Positions 36,683 to 47,091 of a stretch of 64,000 bases of DNA are shown here, piece by piece. A program made the translations under genes and the position numbers. The notes beneath the pieces are model-generated. The model saw nothing but the letters and a program-made list of their open reading frames with translations. It was not told the origin of the DNA and searched no databases. Numbering within the stretch: the first letter of the stretch is position 1; every line of letters begins with the position of its first letter. The DNA is from Frigidibacter sp. RF13 (GTDB lineage Bacteria > Pseudomonadota > Alphaproteobacteria > Rhodobacterales > Rhodobacteraceae): positions 37,320 through 101,319 of the forward strand of contig NZ_JAPNUE010000010.1 in NCBI RefSeq assembly GCF_026626305.1, given 5' to 3'.

Positions 36683-36800
36683 TCGCGCGAACCAGACCCA
36701 TTTCCTTTCGGGAAGGGCGCCAAAACCCTTTCCTTCGCAGCTTTCTGATCATAGAGAGCAGACGTTGGCATGAGGGGGCCGATACAAGCGAAGGGCGAAC

Positions 36801-37610
36801 ATGGCGCATATCATCGTCGTGGGAAACGAAAAGGGCGGGTCGGGCAAATCGACCACATGCATGCATGTGGCGACCGCGCTTTGCCGCATGGGGCACCGGG
36901 TCGGCGCGCTTGACCTCGACCTGCGCCAGCGCAGCTTCGGGCGCTATGTCGAGAACCGGCTGGCCTACCTGCGCAAGGAAGGCCTCAGCCTGCCCACCCC
37001 CGATTACCGCGATCTGCCCGAAGTGGATCAGGCGGCACTTGCCCCCGGCGAGAACGCCTTCGACCGGCGGCTTTCCGGCGCGGTTGCGGGGCTGGAGCGG
37101 GATTGCGACTTCATCATCATCGACTGCCCCGGCAGCCATACGCGGCTAAGCCAGGTTGCCCATTCGCTGGCCGACACGCTGATCACGCCTTTGAATGACA
37201 GTTTCATTGACTTCGACCTTCTGGCGCGGATCGACCCTGACACCAGCCGCGTGACTGGCCCTTCGATCTATTCTGAAATGGTCTGGTCGGCGCGCCAGCT
37301 GCGGGCGCGGGCAGGGCTGAAGCCCATCGATTGGATCGTGCTGCGGAACCGTCTTGGGGCGCAGCAAATGCATAACAAGAAGAAGGTGGGCGAGGCGCTG
37401 GAGCAACTGTCGAAGCGCATCGGTTTCCGCGTGGCGCCGGGATTTTCCGAGAGGGTGATCTTCCGCGAGCTTTTCCCGCGGGGCCTGACGCTTCTCGACC
37501 TGCGCGATGTGGGGGTCGAGAGCCTGAACATCTCGAACGTCGCAGCGCGTCAGGAAGTACGCGACCTGATGAAGGCGCTGGAGTTGCCCGGCGTCACAAT
37601 CAACTTCTGA
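36801..37610 (+). CDS. mipZ: MipZ, division-site positioning ATPase
   Basis: A 269-residue ParA/MinD-superfamily ATPase. The deviant Walker A is GNEKGGSGKSTTCMH (about 8-18), then LDLDLRQRSFGRYVENR and IIIDCPGSHTRLSQ. In alphaproteobacteria MipZ forms gradients from ParB at the chromosome poles and blocks FtsZ polymerisation away from midcell. The motif set is typical of MipZ rather than ParA. It stands alone, converging with a small gene 21 bases away. Confidence 0.93.
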   Translation: MAHIIVVGNEKGGSGKSTTCMHVATALCRMGHRVGALDLDLRQRSFGRYVENRLAYLRKEGLSLPTPDYRDLPEVDQAALAPGENAFDRRLSGAVAGLERDCDFIIIDCPGSHTRLSQVAHSLADTLITPLNDSFIDFDLLARIDPDTSRVTGPSIYSEMVWSARQLRARAGLKPIDWIVLRNRLGAQQMHNKKKVGEALEQLSKRIGFRVAPGFSERVIFRELFPRGLTLLDLRDVGVESLNISNVAARQEVRDLMKALELPGVTINF

Positions 37611-37631
37611 CGGCCGGACAGCGCAATCTCT

Positions 37632-37796
37632 TCAGGCGGCCATACGGGCGCGGCGGAACAGGTCGGGCTGTGCCTTGGCCGGGCGGCGACGGCGCTGCTC
37701 GGCCTTTTCAAGGGACTGGAGGCGCAGTTCAAATGTATCAGCCTCTTCGGACTTGCGGCGCGCAAAGGGCGCCAGAAGCATAGTCAGAATTTTCAT
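37632..37796 (-). CDS. small basic protein of unknown function
   Basis: A 54-residue reading frame, MKILTMLLAPFARRKSEEAD followed by an amphipathic helix (FELRLQSLEKAEQRRRR) and a basic tail. AAAGG lies eight or nine bases before the ATG. There is no signal peptide or membrane span. Composition (Arg, Glu, Lys in a helix) looks like a real small protein, but there is no family I recognise. It faces mipZ tail to tail. Confidence 0.5.
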   Translation of the reverse strand: MKILTMLLAPFARRKSEEADTFELRLQSLEKAEQRRRRPAKAQPDLFRRARMAA

Positions 37797-38123
37797 TTCA
37801 ATCCGCCTTTCTGCGCCCCTGAGCCAGTTCTACTCGCCGGAAATGGCCCAAAAATGGCAGAGATCGGGCCGATTGGGACCATTGTGCGAATGGATTGTTT
37901 TCAGGGAATCAACTCGCAAGTGGACGCTAGGTAATCCTGAACCGTCGCAAACAGGACATCCGACCTCTAGCGCAATCTGACCGATCCCTCCGTCATATTG
38001 ACGCGAGGTTTGCGGCAGACTGCACCGAAATATGCTTGTCACCCCGCGTGAGGCGACTACTCTCCTCCCACTTTCGCCATGCGGGACAGGCAGGCGACCC
38101 ACCAGATAACAAGGGAGGCCCCT
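37797..38123. other. intergenic region upstream of oppA
   Basis: About 330 bases without a gene and visibly less GC-rich than the coding DNA. It should hold the opp promoter; TTGACG at 37998-38003 could be a -35 but no good -10 follows at normal spacing. AAGGGAGG at 38111-38118 is the oppA ribosome site. Nothing else recognisable. Confidence 0.5.
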
Positions 38124-39740
38124 ATGAAACAGAGGCTGCTACTTTCCACCATTCTCAGTGCCACGCTCGCCATTCCGGCGGTTGCCGCGAACGTGCCGGA
38201 GGGCACCGCGCTGGCCGAGAACCAGGCCTACAATTACTGGATGCTCGACGCGATCAAGTCGCTCGACCCGCAGATCGTTTCCTCGGTCGAGGACAGCGAC
38301 GCGGTCCGTTCGCTCGTCGAAGGGCTCTATAACGAGGATGGTGACGGCAATCTGGTGCCGGGCGTCGCGCTCAGCCACGACATTTCCGAAGACCTGACCA
38401 CCTACACCTTCCACCTGCGCCCCGAGGCGAAATGGTCAAACGGCGATCCGGTGACCGCAGGTGACTTCGTCTATGCCTGGCGCCGCCTGGCCGATCCGGC
38501 GACCGCGTCGGAATATGCCTGGTACATGGAGCTGATGCAGGTTGTGAACGGTGCCGAGATCACCGCGGGCGAGAAGAAGCCCGAGGAACTGGGCGTCACC
38601 GCGATCGACGATCATACGCTGGAAGTGAAGATCCTCGCGCCGCTGCCCTATTTCCCGAAGATGCTGACCCATACGTCGGTCTTCCCGGTCAACCAGAAGG
38701 TGGTTGAACAATTCGGCGCCGACTGGACCAAGCCCGGCAATTTCGTCGGCAACGGCGCCTATACGCTGAAGGACCATATCGTCGGCGAAAAGATCGTGAT
38801 GGAGAAGAGCGACAGCTACTGGGATGCCGCCCATACCGTCATGTCGCCGGTCACCGGCCTGACGATCAACGACGAGAACGCGGCTCTGACCCGTTACGAA
38901 GCCGGCGAGCTTGACCGCACCACCGTTCCGGCCGGCCAGTATCCGCGCCTGAAGGAAGAGTTCCCGGACGAGGCGACCTCGACGCCCTATTCCTGCTCCT
39001 ACACCTATATCTTCAACCTCGCCGAAGGTAAGGGCAACGAAGCACTGAAGGATGTCCGCGTCCGCGAGGCACTGTCCTATGCGCTCGACCGCGACATCGT
39101 GGTGAACAACATCCTGCAGGGCGGCCAGAAGCCTGCCTACAGCTGGACCCACTGGGCGATGAACGGCTTCACCATGCCCGACATCGACTATTCGCACTGG
39201 ACCCAGGCCGAGCGCGACGAAAAGGCCAAGGCGCTGCTGGCGGAAGCCGGTTTCGGCCCGGAAAACCCGCTGAAGATCACACTGAACTACAACACCTCGG
39301 AAGCCCACCAGAAGATCGCGGTCGCCGTCCAGCAAATGTGGAAGCAGAAGCTCGGCGTCGAAATGACCCCGCAGAACTTCGAATGGAAGGTCCACACCGA
39401 CAAGATGAATGCCGGCGACTTCGAAATGGCCCGCTACGCCTGGTGCGCGGACTATAACGAGGCCTCGACCTTCCTCGACCTCTGGGCCAGCTATTCGGGC
39501 AACAACGATGCGAAATATTCGAACGCCGAATATGACGCGCTGCTGAAAGACGCCAAGACCGCGGCCGATCCCGGCCCCGATTACACGAAGGCCGAGGAAA
39601 TCCTGGCCAAAGACATGGCGATCATCCCGATCTACCACTACGCCAAGGTCGACATGATCAAGCCGGACCTCAAGGGCCTGCCGCAGAACAACGTGCAGCA
39701 GACCTGGTACGCCAAAGACCTCTACCGCGTCGCCCAGTGA
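38124..39740 (+). CDS. oppA: OppA-like peptide ABC transporter substrate-binding protein
   Basis: A 538-residue periplasmic binding protein of the SBP family 5. The signal peptide ends near AVA-AN. Family marks are SLDPQIVSSVEDSDAVRSLVEGLY, LRPEAKWSNGDPVTAGDFVYAWRR and the late RVREALSYALDRD. It would capture oligopeptides for import. The ATG at 38124 follows AAGGGAGG; the earlier ATG at 38079 would spoil the signal peptide. A strong hairpin separates it from oppB. Confidence 0.92.
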   Translation: MKQRLLLSTILSATLAIPAVAANVPEGTALAENQAYNYWMLDAIKSLDPQIVSSVEDSDAVRSLVEGLYNEDGDGNLVPGVALSHDISEDLTTYTFHLRPEAKWSNGDPVTAGDFVYAWRRLADPATASEYAWYMELMQVVNGAEITAGEKKPEELGVTAIDDHTLEVKILAPLPYFPKMLTHTSVFPVNQKVVEQFGADWTKPGNFVGNGAYTLKDHIVGEKIVMEKSDSYWDAAHTVMSPVTGLTINDENAALTRYEAGELDRTTVPAGQYPRLKEEFPDEATSTPYSCSYTYIFNLAEGKGNEALKDVRVREALSYALDRDIVVNNILQGGQKPAYSWTHWAMNGFTMPDIDYSHWTQAERDEKAKALLAEAGFGPENPLKITLNYNTSEAHQKIAVAVQQMWKQKLGVEMTPQNFEWKVHTDKMNAGDFEMARYAWCADYNEASTFLDLWASYSGNNDAKYSNAEYDALLKDAKTAADPGPDYTKAEEILAKDMAIIPIYHYAKVDMIKPDLKGLPQNNVQQTWYAKDLYRVAQ

Positions 39741-39760
39741 TCATCTGATCTTCTGACCGA

Positions 39761-39788
39761 GGCGGCCCCCGAACCCCGGGGGCCGCTT
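39761..39788 (+). terminator. intercistronic hairpin between oppA and oppB
   Basis: A 10-bp perfect stem (39761-39770 with 39776-39785), 5-base loop, then TTT. Hairpins here commonly stop or stabilise transcripts so that the binding protein is made in excess over the permeases. The short T-tract suggests partial read-through. Confidence 0.6.
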
Positions 39789-39820
39789 TCGGCCATTTCC
39801 CGTGCGCATGGGGGTCTTTC

Positions 39821-40744
39821 ATGTTTTCCTACATCATCAAGCGTCTGGTGGTGGCCATCCCGACACTCCTTGTCCTGATGGTCCTCTCCTTCCTTCTGAT
39901 GCACGCCGCCCCGGGCGGGCCCTTCACCTATGAAAAGAAGCTGCCCCCGGAAGTGCTGGCGAACCTCAACGCCAAATACGGCCTTGATCAACCGCTCTGG
40001 CGGCAGATGGTTTCTTACGTCTGGGGGATCATCGCCCATTTCGATTTCGGCCCCTCCTTCGTCTACAAGGACCGCGATGTGAACGAGATCATCGCCCAGG
40101 GCTTCCCGGTCACGCTGCACTATGGCTCGATCGCCTTCGTGGTCGCCGTGGTCAGCGGCGTTCTGCTCGGTGTCATCGCCGCGATCCGCCAGAATACCTG
40201 GATCGACTATATCGCCGTCGGTATCTCGATCGGCGCGCAGGTGCTGCCGAATTTCGTGATGGCGCCGATCCTCGTCCTTGTCTTCGCACTCTGGCTCGGC
40301 TGGTTGCCCGCCGGCGGCTGGGAGGGCGGCGAGTTGAGCCATGTCATCCTGCCAGTCATCGCGCTGGCGACCAGCTACATGGCCTCGATCGCCCGCATCA
40401 CGCGCTCCTCGATGCTGGAGGTCCTGACCTCGAACCATGTCCGCACCGCCCGCGCCAAGGGCCTGCCGGAACACAAGGTCATCCTGCGCCATGCGCTGAA
40501 ACCTTCGCTCATCCCGGTGATTTCCTACCTTGGACCGGCGTTCGTGGCGATGATCACCGGATCGGTCGTCGTCGACATGTATTTCTCGACCGGCGGCATC
40601 GGAAAGGCCTTCGTCGACAGTGCCTTGAACCGCGACTACGCGGTGATGATGGGCATCACGCTTCTCGTCGGCTTCCTCACCATCATCTTCAACCTACTGG
40701 TCGATATCCTCTACGCCTGGATCGACCCCAAGATCAGGTATTGA
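39821..40744 (+). CDS. oppB: OppB, peptide ABC transporter permease
   Basis: A 307-residue inner-membrane permease with about six segments. MFSYIIKRLVVAIPTLLVLMVLSF opens in the way OppB/DppB proteins do, and the EAA-type coupling loop RTARAKGLPEHKVILRHALKPSL contacts the ATPases. It forms the channel with OppC. It begins after the oppA hairpin and is followed three bases later by oppC. Confidence 0.94.
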   Translation: MFSYIIKRLVVAIPTLLVLMVLSFLLMHAAPGGPFTYEKKLPPEVLANLNAKYGLDQPLWRQMVSYVWGIIAHFDFGPSFVYKDRDVNEIIAQGFPVTLHYGSIAFVVAVVSGVLLGVIAAIRQNTWIDYIAVGISIGAQVLPNFVMAPILVLVFALWLGWLPAGGWEGGELSHVILPVIALATSYMASIARITRSSMLEVLTSNHVRTARAKGLPEHKVILRHALKPSLIPVISYLGPAFVAMITGSVVVDMYFSTGGIGKAFVDSALNRDYAVMMGITLLVGFLTIIFNLLVDILYAWIDPKIRY

Positions 40745-40747
40745 GCC

Positions 40748-41674
40748 ATGGTTCTGTCAGCAATCGACATGGGCGCGCTGGCCGAACGGCTGGCGATGGA
40801 CGAGGTCAAGGGCCGCTCGCCCTGGACCGACGCACGCATCAGGTTCATGAGAAATAAGGCAGCGGTTGCCGGGATGTTCCTTCTCATCATTGTTTCGGCG
40901 TTCGCTTTCTTTGGCGAGATGTTTGCGGTCAGCACATACGACTACATTGACTTCTCTCGAAGCGGCGACGTGCTTCACCTCGGACGACCGTCCTTGGCGT
41001 CTGGAAATTACTTCGGCCTGGACGACCAAGGACGGGATCTTTTCGCGCGCACGGCACAGGGCACGCGAATATCCATCATCGTCGGACTTGTCGGTGCGTC
41101 GATCTCGGTGATCGTCGGTACCTTGTACGGCGCTGTCTCGGGCTATGTTGGCGGCCGCACTGACCAGATCATGATGCGCATAGTCGATATCCTGTTGGCG
41201 ATCCCGTTTATGTTCGTCATCATTCTTCTGCTCGTCATGTTCGGACGTTCGCTCAGCATGCTGTTTCTGGGCATCGGGCTGCTGTCCTGGCTGTCAATGG
41301 CGCGGATCGTTCGCGGCCAGACGCTCACCCTGAAAAACAGGGAGTTCATTCAGGCAGCACAGGCGGCAGGGGTTCGTGGGTTCACAATTATCTTGCGACA
41401 TATCGTGCCGAACCTTCTGGGTATCGTCGCGGTCTATGCCACGCTTCTTGTGCCCGAAATGATCCTGACGGAAAGTTTCATCTCGTTCCTTGGCCTCGGC
41501 GTGCAGGCACCCTTGACCTCCCTTGGCGATCTTATTTCCCAAGGTGCAAAAAACATGCGCTACGGCACGATTTGGCAACTCCTATTCCCGCTCGCCTTCT
41601 TCATGGTGACCATGTTCGCCTTCTTCTTCGTCGGCGACGGTCTGCGCGACGCGCTCGATCCCAAGGACCGCTGA
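40748..41674 (+). CDS. oppC: OppC, peptide ABC transporter permease
   Basis: A 308-residue permease, partner of OppB, with an N-terminal extension (GRSPWTDARIRFMRNKAAVAG) and an EAA loop QAAQAAGVRGFTIILRHIVPNLLG. The gene is complete. About 40850-41580 is richer in A/T and in T-ending codons than the two ends of the same gene and than oppB/oppD, which looks like a segment exchanged by recombination. Reading frame and motifs are intact. Confidence 0.94.
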   Translation: MVLSAIDMGALAERLAMDEVKGRSPWTDARIRFMRNKAAVAGMFLLIIVSAFAFFGEMFAVSTYDYIDFSRSGDVLHLGRPSLASGNYFGLDDQGRDLFARTAQGTRISIIVGLVGASISVIVGTLYGAVSGYVGGRTDQIMMRIVDILLAIPFMFVIILLLVMFGRSLSMLFLGIGLLSWLSMARIVRGQTLTLKNREFIQAAQAAGVRGFTIILRHIVPNLLGIVAVYATLLVPEMILTESFISFLGLGVQAPLTSLGDLISQGAKNMRYGTIWQLLFPLAFFMVTMFAFFFVGDGLRDALDPKDR

Positions 41675-41675
41675 C

Positions 41676-42640
<965 letters not shown>

Positions 42641-42644
<4 letters not shown>

Positions 42645-43654
42645 CCCGCCCCCTGTTGAAGGTAGAGGACCTGCGCGTCACCTTCCACATCCGCCGCGAG
42701 GGCGACATGCCCTGGACGAAGCCGCGTGAACTGCACGCGGTGGGAGGCGTGAATTTCGAACTGATGCCGGGCGAGACGCTGGGTATCGTCGGCGAATCCG
42801 GCTGCGGTAAGTCGACGCTCGCCCGGGCGATCATCCAGATGGTTCCGGCCTCGGGCAAGGCGGTCTGGGAAGATGGCGTCGACCTCCTGTCGCTCTCGCC
42901 CCACCAGATGCTGAAATACCGCTCCGACATCCAGATGGTGTTCCAGGACCCGCTGGCGAGCCTCAACCCCCGCATGACGGTCGGGCAGATCATCTCTGAG
43001 CCATTGGTCACGCACCATCCCGGCCTTTCGAAAGACGAGGTGAAGCTGCGCGTCAAGGCGATGATGGACAAGGTCGGGCTTCTGCCAAACCAGATCAACC
43101 GCTATCCGCACGAGTTCTCCGGCGGCCAGTGCCAGCGGATCGGCATCGCCCGCGCCCTGATCGTCGAGCCGAAGCTACTGATCTGCGACGAACCTGTCTC
43201 GGCGCTCGACGTCTCGATCCAGGCGCAGGTCATCAACCTGCTGATGAAGCTGCAGCGCGAGCTTGGCCTTGCCATGATCTTCATCGCCCATGACCTGAGC
43301 GTGGTGAAACACATCTCCGACCGAGTGATGGTGCTCTATCTCGGTCGCACGATGGAAGTGGCGACGAGTGGTGATCTCTACAGCTCGCCGCAGCATCCCT
43401 ATACCCAGGCGCTCCTCTCTGCCGTCCCGATCCCCGATCCCGCGGCGGAACGCGCAAAGCACATGATCCCGCTTGAAGGCGATCTGCCTTCGCCGCTCCG
43501 GCCGCCGTCGGGCTGCGTCTTCCGCACCCGCTGCCCGCGCGCCGAGGCCCGCTGCGCCGCCGACGCGCCGCGCCTGAACCCGGGCGATCATCAGGTGGCC
43601 TGCCATTTCCCCGGACCGCTCGCAGAAACCGTCAAGGCGATGGAAGAGGTGTGA
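42641..43654 (+). CDS. oppF: OppF, peptide ABC transporter ATPase
   Basis: A 337-residue second ATPase of the peptide importer. Walker A GESGCGKST, signature FSGGQCQRIGIARAL, Walker B LLICDEPVSALD and a C-terminal cysteine-containing domain (PPSGCVFRTRCPRAEARC). It heterodimerises with OppD. It is the last gene of oppABCDF and is followed by two palindromic hairpins before the convergent ychF. Confidence 0.93.
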
Positions 43655-43660
43655 CGGTAC

Positions 43661-43692
43661 GGCCGAAAAATCTTCGCGAAGATTTTTCGGCC
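43661..43692. terminator. 32-bp perfect palindrome after oppF
   Basis: A fully self-complementary sequence (16+16 bases, no spacer) with core AAAAATCTTCG/CGAAGATTTTT, seven bases after the oppF stop. The T-run on each strand after the stem bases allows termination in both directions. Confidence 0.7.
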
Positions 43693-43707
43693 CGACGCGC
43701 GCCCGAT

Positions 43708-43737
43708 GCGGAAAAATCTTCACGAAGATTTTTCCGC
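43708..43737. terminator. second, near-identical palindrome before ychF
   Basis: A 14-bp stem around two bases, with the same AAAAATCTTC core as the preceding palindrome but different outer bases (GCGG/CCGC). It ends 11 bases from the ychF stop. The pair probably ends opp and ychF transcripts; the shared core suggests duplication of a mobile or conserved intergenic unit. Confidence 0.7.
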
Positions 43738-43748
43738 CGAAGCTTCGT

Positions 43749-44846
43749 TCAGGCGTTGAAGAGGAAATGCAGGACGTCGCCGTCCTTTACTTCGTAATTC
43801 TTGCCCTCGACGCGGAACTTGCCCGCCTCGCGCGCGCCCGCCTCGCCGTTGCCGGCGACATAATCGTCATAGGCGACGGTTTCGGCCCGGATGAAGCCGC
43901 GCTCGAAATCACCGTGGATCACGCCCGCGGCCTGCGGCGCCAGCGTGCCCTTCTCGATCGTCCAGGCGCGGGCTTCCTTCGGCCCCACAGTGAAATAGGT
44001 CTGCAGCCCCAGAAGGTCGTAGCCCGCGCGGATCAGCCGGTCGAGGCCCGCTTCGTGCAGGCCCATCTCCTCAAGGAACATCGCCGCATCCTCGGCGGGC
44101 ATCTGCGCCAGTTCTTCCTCGATCCTCGCAGATATCACCACATGTCCCGCACCCTGCCGCGCTGCCATCTCTGCCACGCGCGCCGACTGGCTGTTGCCGG
44201 TCGCAGCCGAGGCTTCCTCGACATTGCAGACGAAGAGAACCGGTTTCGAGGTCAGAAGCTGCAGCATCGCCCAGGGCTTCCGGTCGTCTTCGCTGACCTT
44301 CACAGTCCGTGCGGGCTGACCGCTTTCCAGTGCGGCAAGCGCCGCCTTCATCAGCCGTTCCTGCGCCACCGCCTCCTTGTCGCCGCCCTTGATCTTGCGC
44401 GCGATATTGGCAAGGCGCCGCTCGATACTTTCCATATCGGCGATCATCAACTCGGTCTCTATCGTCTCCGCATCCGCCACCGGGTCGATCCGGCCCTCGA
44501 CATGGGTGATGTCGCCATCCTCGAAGCAGCGCAGCACATGGGCAATGGCGTCCACTTCGCGGATATTCGCCAGGAACTGGTTGCCCAGACCTTCGCCCTT
44601 CGAGGCGCCGCGCACCAGACCCGCGATATCGACGAAGGTGATCCGCGTCGGGATGATCTGCTTCGAGCCTGCGATGGCCGCAAGCTTGTCCAGCCGCGCG
44701 TCCGGCACCGCCACCTCGCCCACGTTGGGCTCGATGGTGCAGAAGGGAAAGTTCGCCGCCTGCGCCGCTGCCGTGCGGGTCAGGGCGTTGAAAAGGGTCG
44801 ACTTGCCGACATTCGGCAGACCGACGATACCCATCCTGAAACCCAT
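43749..44846 (-). CDS. ychF: YchF/Ola1-type ATPase
   Basis: A 365-residue Obg-superfamily P-loop protein that, unlike its relatives, prefers [18 protein letters not shown] is the P-loop, [20 protein letters not shown] the switch II region with the leucine replacing a catalytic Gln, and the C-terminal TGS domain includes [12 protein letters not shown] and [11 protein letters not shown]. It binds ribosomes and affects redox stress responses. Length normal; next on the same strand is rsgA, 74 bases upstream. Confidence 0.96.
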   Translation of the reverse strand: MGFRMGIVGLPNVGKSTLFNALTRTAAAQAANFPFCTIEPNVGEVAVPDARLDKLAAIAGSKQIIPTRITFVDIAGLVRGASKGEGLGNQFLANIREVDAIAHVLRCFEDGDITHVEGRIDPVADAETIETELMIADMESIERRLANIARKIKGGDKEAVAQERLMKAALAALESGQPARTVKVSEDDRKPWAMLQLLTSKPVLFVCNVEEASAATGNSQSARVAEMAARQGAGHVVISARIEEELAQMPAEDAAMFLEEMGLHEAGLDRLIRAGYDLLGLQTYFTVGPKEARAWTIEKGTLAPQAAGVIHGDFERGFIRAETVAYDDYVAGNGEAGAREAGKFRVEGKNYEVKDGDVLHFLFNA

Positions 44847-44920
44847 CGCGTGCTCCTGTAGAAAGACGCGAGCGATCTAGTCCACCGGGCGCGAAGATGG
44901 AAGGGTTTCCTTGGCCTGCC

Positions 44921-45967
44921 TCATGTTTCCTCCCACCGGCCGCGCTTCTTCTTCGTGATATCGCGCGTCATCCGCCCGAACTGGCGCGACTTTGCCCGAA
45001 GGTCGGCGACCGAGGCGCTGTTCCAGCGATCCTCGCGTTCGAGCTTCTGCCAGCGTTTCAGGCGGGCGGAATCGATGGTGCCCTCCTCAATCGCCGCGCG
45101 GACAGCGCAGCCGGGTTCGGCCTCGTGCCGGCAGTTTGAAAAGCGGCATTGACGTGCCAGTTCGGCAAGGTCGCTGAATGTGGCCTCGATCCCCTCCGCC
45201 ACATCCGAAAGCCGCAGTTCCCGCATGCCGGGCGTGTCGATCAGCCAAGAGCCGCCCAGAGCGGGCATCAGCGCGCGCGCGGTCGTCGTATGGCGCCCCT
45301 TCGCGTCGTCTTCGCGAATGGCCGCCGTTACGAGCGCGCGGCCGGTTAGTGCCGCAGCAAGCGTTGATTTGCCGACACCGGACGACCCGAGAAAGCACAA
45401 GGTCCGCCCCCGACCACACCACGGCGCCAGTCTTTCGGACAGATCCGGCGCCAAGGCATCGACGGCCAGGGCGGGAACGTCCCTCGCGACAGGGCGCAGC
45501 CTGTCCAAATAGGGTGCGGGGTCGTCGAGGTCGGCCTTGGTCAGCACGATCACTGGCTCGATCCCGCCGCTAAAGATCAGCGCAAGGTAGCGCTCGATCC
45601 GCGCGATATTGAAATCAGCGTTACAGGAAGTCGTCAGGAAGGCCGTGTCGACATTCGCAGCGATCAGCTGCTGCCGTGCGGTTTCGCCCGCCGCGCGCCG
45701 GGCCAGACAGGTGGTGCGGTCCAGCAGGCGGTCGACCATCCGGCGACCCTCGTCACAGATCAGCCAGTCGCCGACCGCGACCGAGCCCGAGGACAGAGAG
45801 GGAGGCAGCGTTAGCGAAAGTGGCCCCTTCGTCGATAGTGCAACCAGCCTGTCACGATGCACTTCGGCCACCCGCGCCGGCAGGCGGGTTTCAAGTTCGG
45901 CTAACGAGAGTTGGCCGAGCAGCAGGTTGGTCCAGCCAAGATCGGCCAGCGTTGAGTGTGAAGTCAT
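44921..45967 (-). CDS. rsgA: RsgA, ribosome small-subunit-dependent GTPase
   Basis: A 348-residue circularly permuted GTPase that checks late 30S maturation. The G4 motif (VLTKADL) precedes G1 (GSSGVGKST) and G3 (DTPGMREL); the C-terminal zinc domain has CRFSNCRHEAEPGC. The ATG at 45967 follows AGGGGC. The frame also contains an ATG at 46030 that would add 21 basic residues. A 13-codon reading frame with an excellent ribosome site lies about 90 bases upstream. Confidence 0.93.
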   Translation of the reverse strand: MTSHSTLADLGWTNLLLGQLSLAELETRLPARVAEVHRDRLVALSTKGPLSLTLPPSLSSGSVAVGDWLICDEGRRMVDRLLDRTTCLARRAAGETARQQLIAANVDTAFLTTSCNADFNIARIERYLALIFSGGIEPVIVLTKADLDDPAPYLDRLRPVARDVPALAVDALAPDLSERLAPWCGRGRTLCFLGSSGVGKSTLAAALTGRALVTAAIREDDAKGRHTTTARALMPALGGSWLIDTPGMRELRLSDVAEGIEATFSDLAELARQCRFSNCRHEAEPGCAVRAAIEEGTIDSARLKRWQKLEREDRWNSASVADLRAKSRQFGRMTRDITKKKRGRWEET

Positions 45968-46054
45968 GGGATGCCCCTGAAGAATGCTGAAACGGCGCCG
46001 CGCGTTGATCGCGGCCGCCAGACGGGTCATCGGGGCAATGGCGAAGCGGACGCC

Positions 46055-46096
46055 TCAGGTCCGCGCCCCGGCGCGGCGAATGACAATGGCCTTCAT
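46055..46096 (-). CDS. possible 13-residue leader peptide or gene remnant upstream of rsgA
   Basis: MKAIVIRRAGART with AGGAGG five bases before the ATG, the best ribosome site in the area. It could be a leader peptide for rsgA. Alternatively MKAIVIRRAG looks like the start of a zinc-type alcohol dehydrogenase/quinone reductase, so it may be the stump of a deleted gene. Neither is proven. Confidence 0.3.
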   Translation of the reverse strand: MKAIVIRRAGART

Positions 46097-46255
46097 GACA
46101 TCCTCCTCTGCCGGGTTCACATTCATCGCCACGTTAGTCCAATCGCCTCGCTAACTCAACAGCGCTCCGCCACAGTGGCGGAGAAGCGAAACCCCAAGCC
46201 CCATTGCCTTTCGCCGCGCTTTTCTGCAAGACCGGTTGGACGCGAGGAGTGACAG

Positions 46256-47047
46256 ATGACCCGGATCGACCAGAAGTTTGCTTCCCTGAAAGCGGAAGGA
46301 AAGAAGGCTTTCGTCGCCTATATCATGGCAGGCGATCCCGATCTCGCGACCTCGCTCGCGCTGATGAAGGGCCTGCCTGCGGCAGGGGTCGATGTGATCG
46401 AGCTCGGCATGCCCTTTACCGATCCGATGGCTGATGGCCCGACGATCCAGCTGGCCGGGCAGCGCGCGCTTGAGGGCGGCCAGACGCTGCAGAAGACGCT
46501 CGACATGGTGGCGGAGTTCCGCAAGGGGGACAGCACCACCCCGATCGTTATGATGGGCTATTACAATCCGATCTTCTCGCGCGGCGTTGATACTTTCTTG
46601 AAAGATGCCAAGGCCGCGGGGGTCGACGGGCTGATCGTCGTCGATCTGCCGCCCGAAGAGGATGACGAGCTTTGCATTCCGGCGCAGAAGGCAGGGCTCA
46701 ACTTCATCCGCCTCGCGACGCCGACCACCGACGACAAGCGCTTGCCGAAGGTGCTGCAGAACACCTCGGGCTTTGTTTATTACGTCTCGATCACCGGCAT
46801 CACCGGTGCCGCCGCTGCCCAAGCGGGCGACGTGGGGCCCGAGGTCGCGCGCATCAAGGCCGCGACCGATCTGCCGGTCATCGTGGGCTTCGGCATCCGT
46901 ACGCCAGAGACGGCGCGCGCCATCGCCTCGGTGGCGGATGGCGCGGTTGTCGGTTCGGCCATCGTGAAGATGGTCGAGGAAAAACGCCCGGTGCCCGAAG
47001 TCCTTGCCTTCGTGAAGGGCCTCGCCGACGGCGCCCATTCTGCCTGA
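46256..47047 (+). CDS. trpA: TrpA, tryptophan synthase alpha subunit
   Basis: A 263-residue TIM barrel that splits indole-3-glycerol phosphate. The catalytic Glu is in [17 protein letters not shown], with the Asp further on in [27 protein letters not shown] and [10 protein letters not shown] form the phosphate site. GAGGAG precedes the ATG. trpB is not in the window, as often in this group where trpA is separate. A strong hairpin follows. Confidence 0.95.
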   Translation: MTRIDQKFASLKAEGKKAFVAYIMAGDPDLATSLALMKGLPAAGVDVIELGMPFTDPMADGPTIQLAGQRALEGGQTLQKTLDMVAEFRKGDSTTPIVMMGYYNPIFSRGVDTFLKDAKAAGVDGLIVVDLPPEEDDELCIPAQKAGLNFIRLATPTTDDKRLPKVLQNTSGFVYYVSITGITGAAAAQAGDVGPEVARIKAATDLPVIVGFGIRTPETARAIASVADGAVVGSAIVKMVEEKRPVPEVLAFVKGLADGAHSA

Positions 47048-47091
47048 CAGCCGGAAAACCCGCGAAACAGTTACAACCATCGCCCACCCGA

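Noticed and set aside
38436..39638. 400-codon minus-strand frame opposite oppA
   Set aside because: Antisense shadow of a clear family-5 binding protein; no ribosome site and no recognisable motif.
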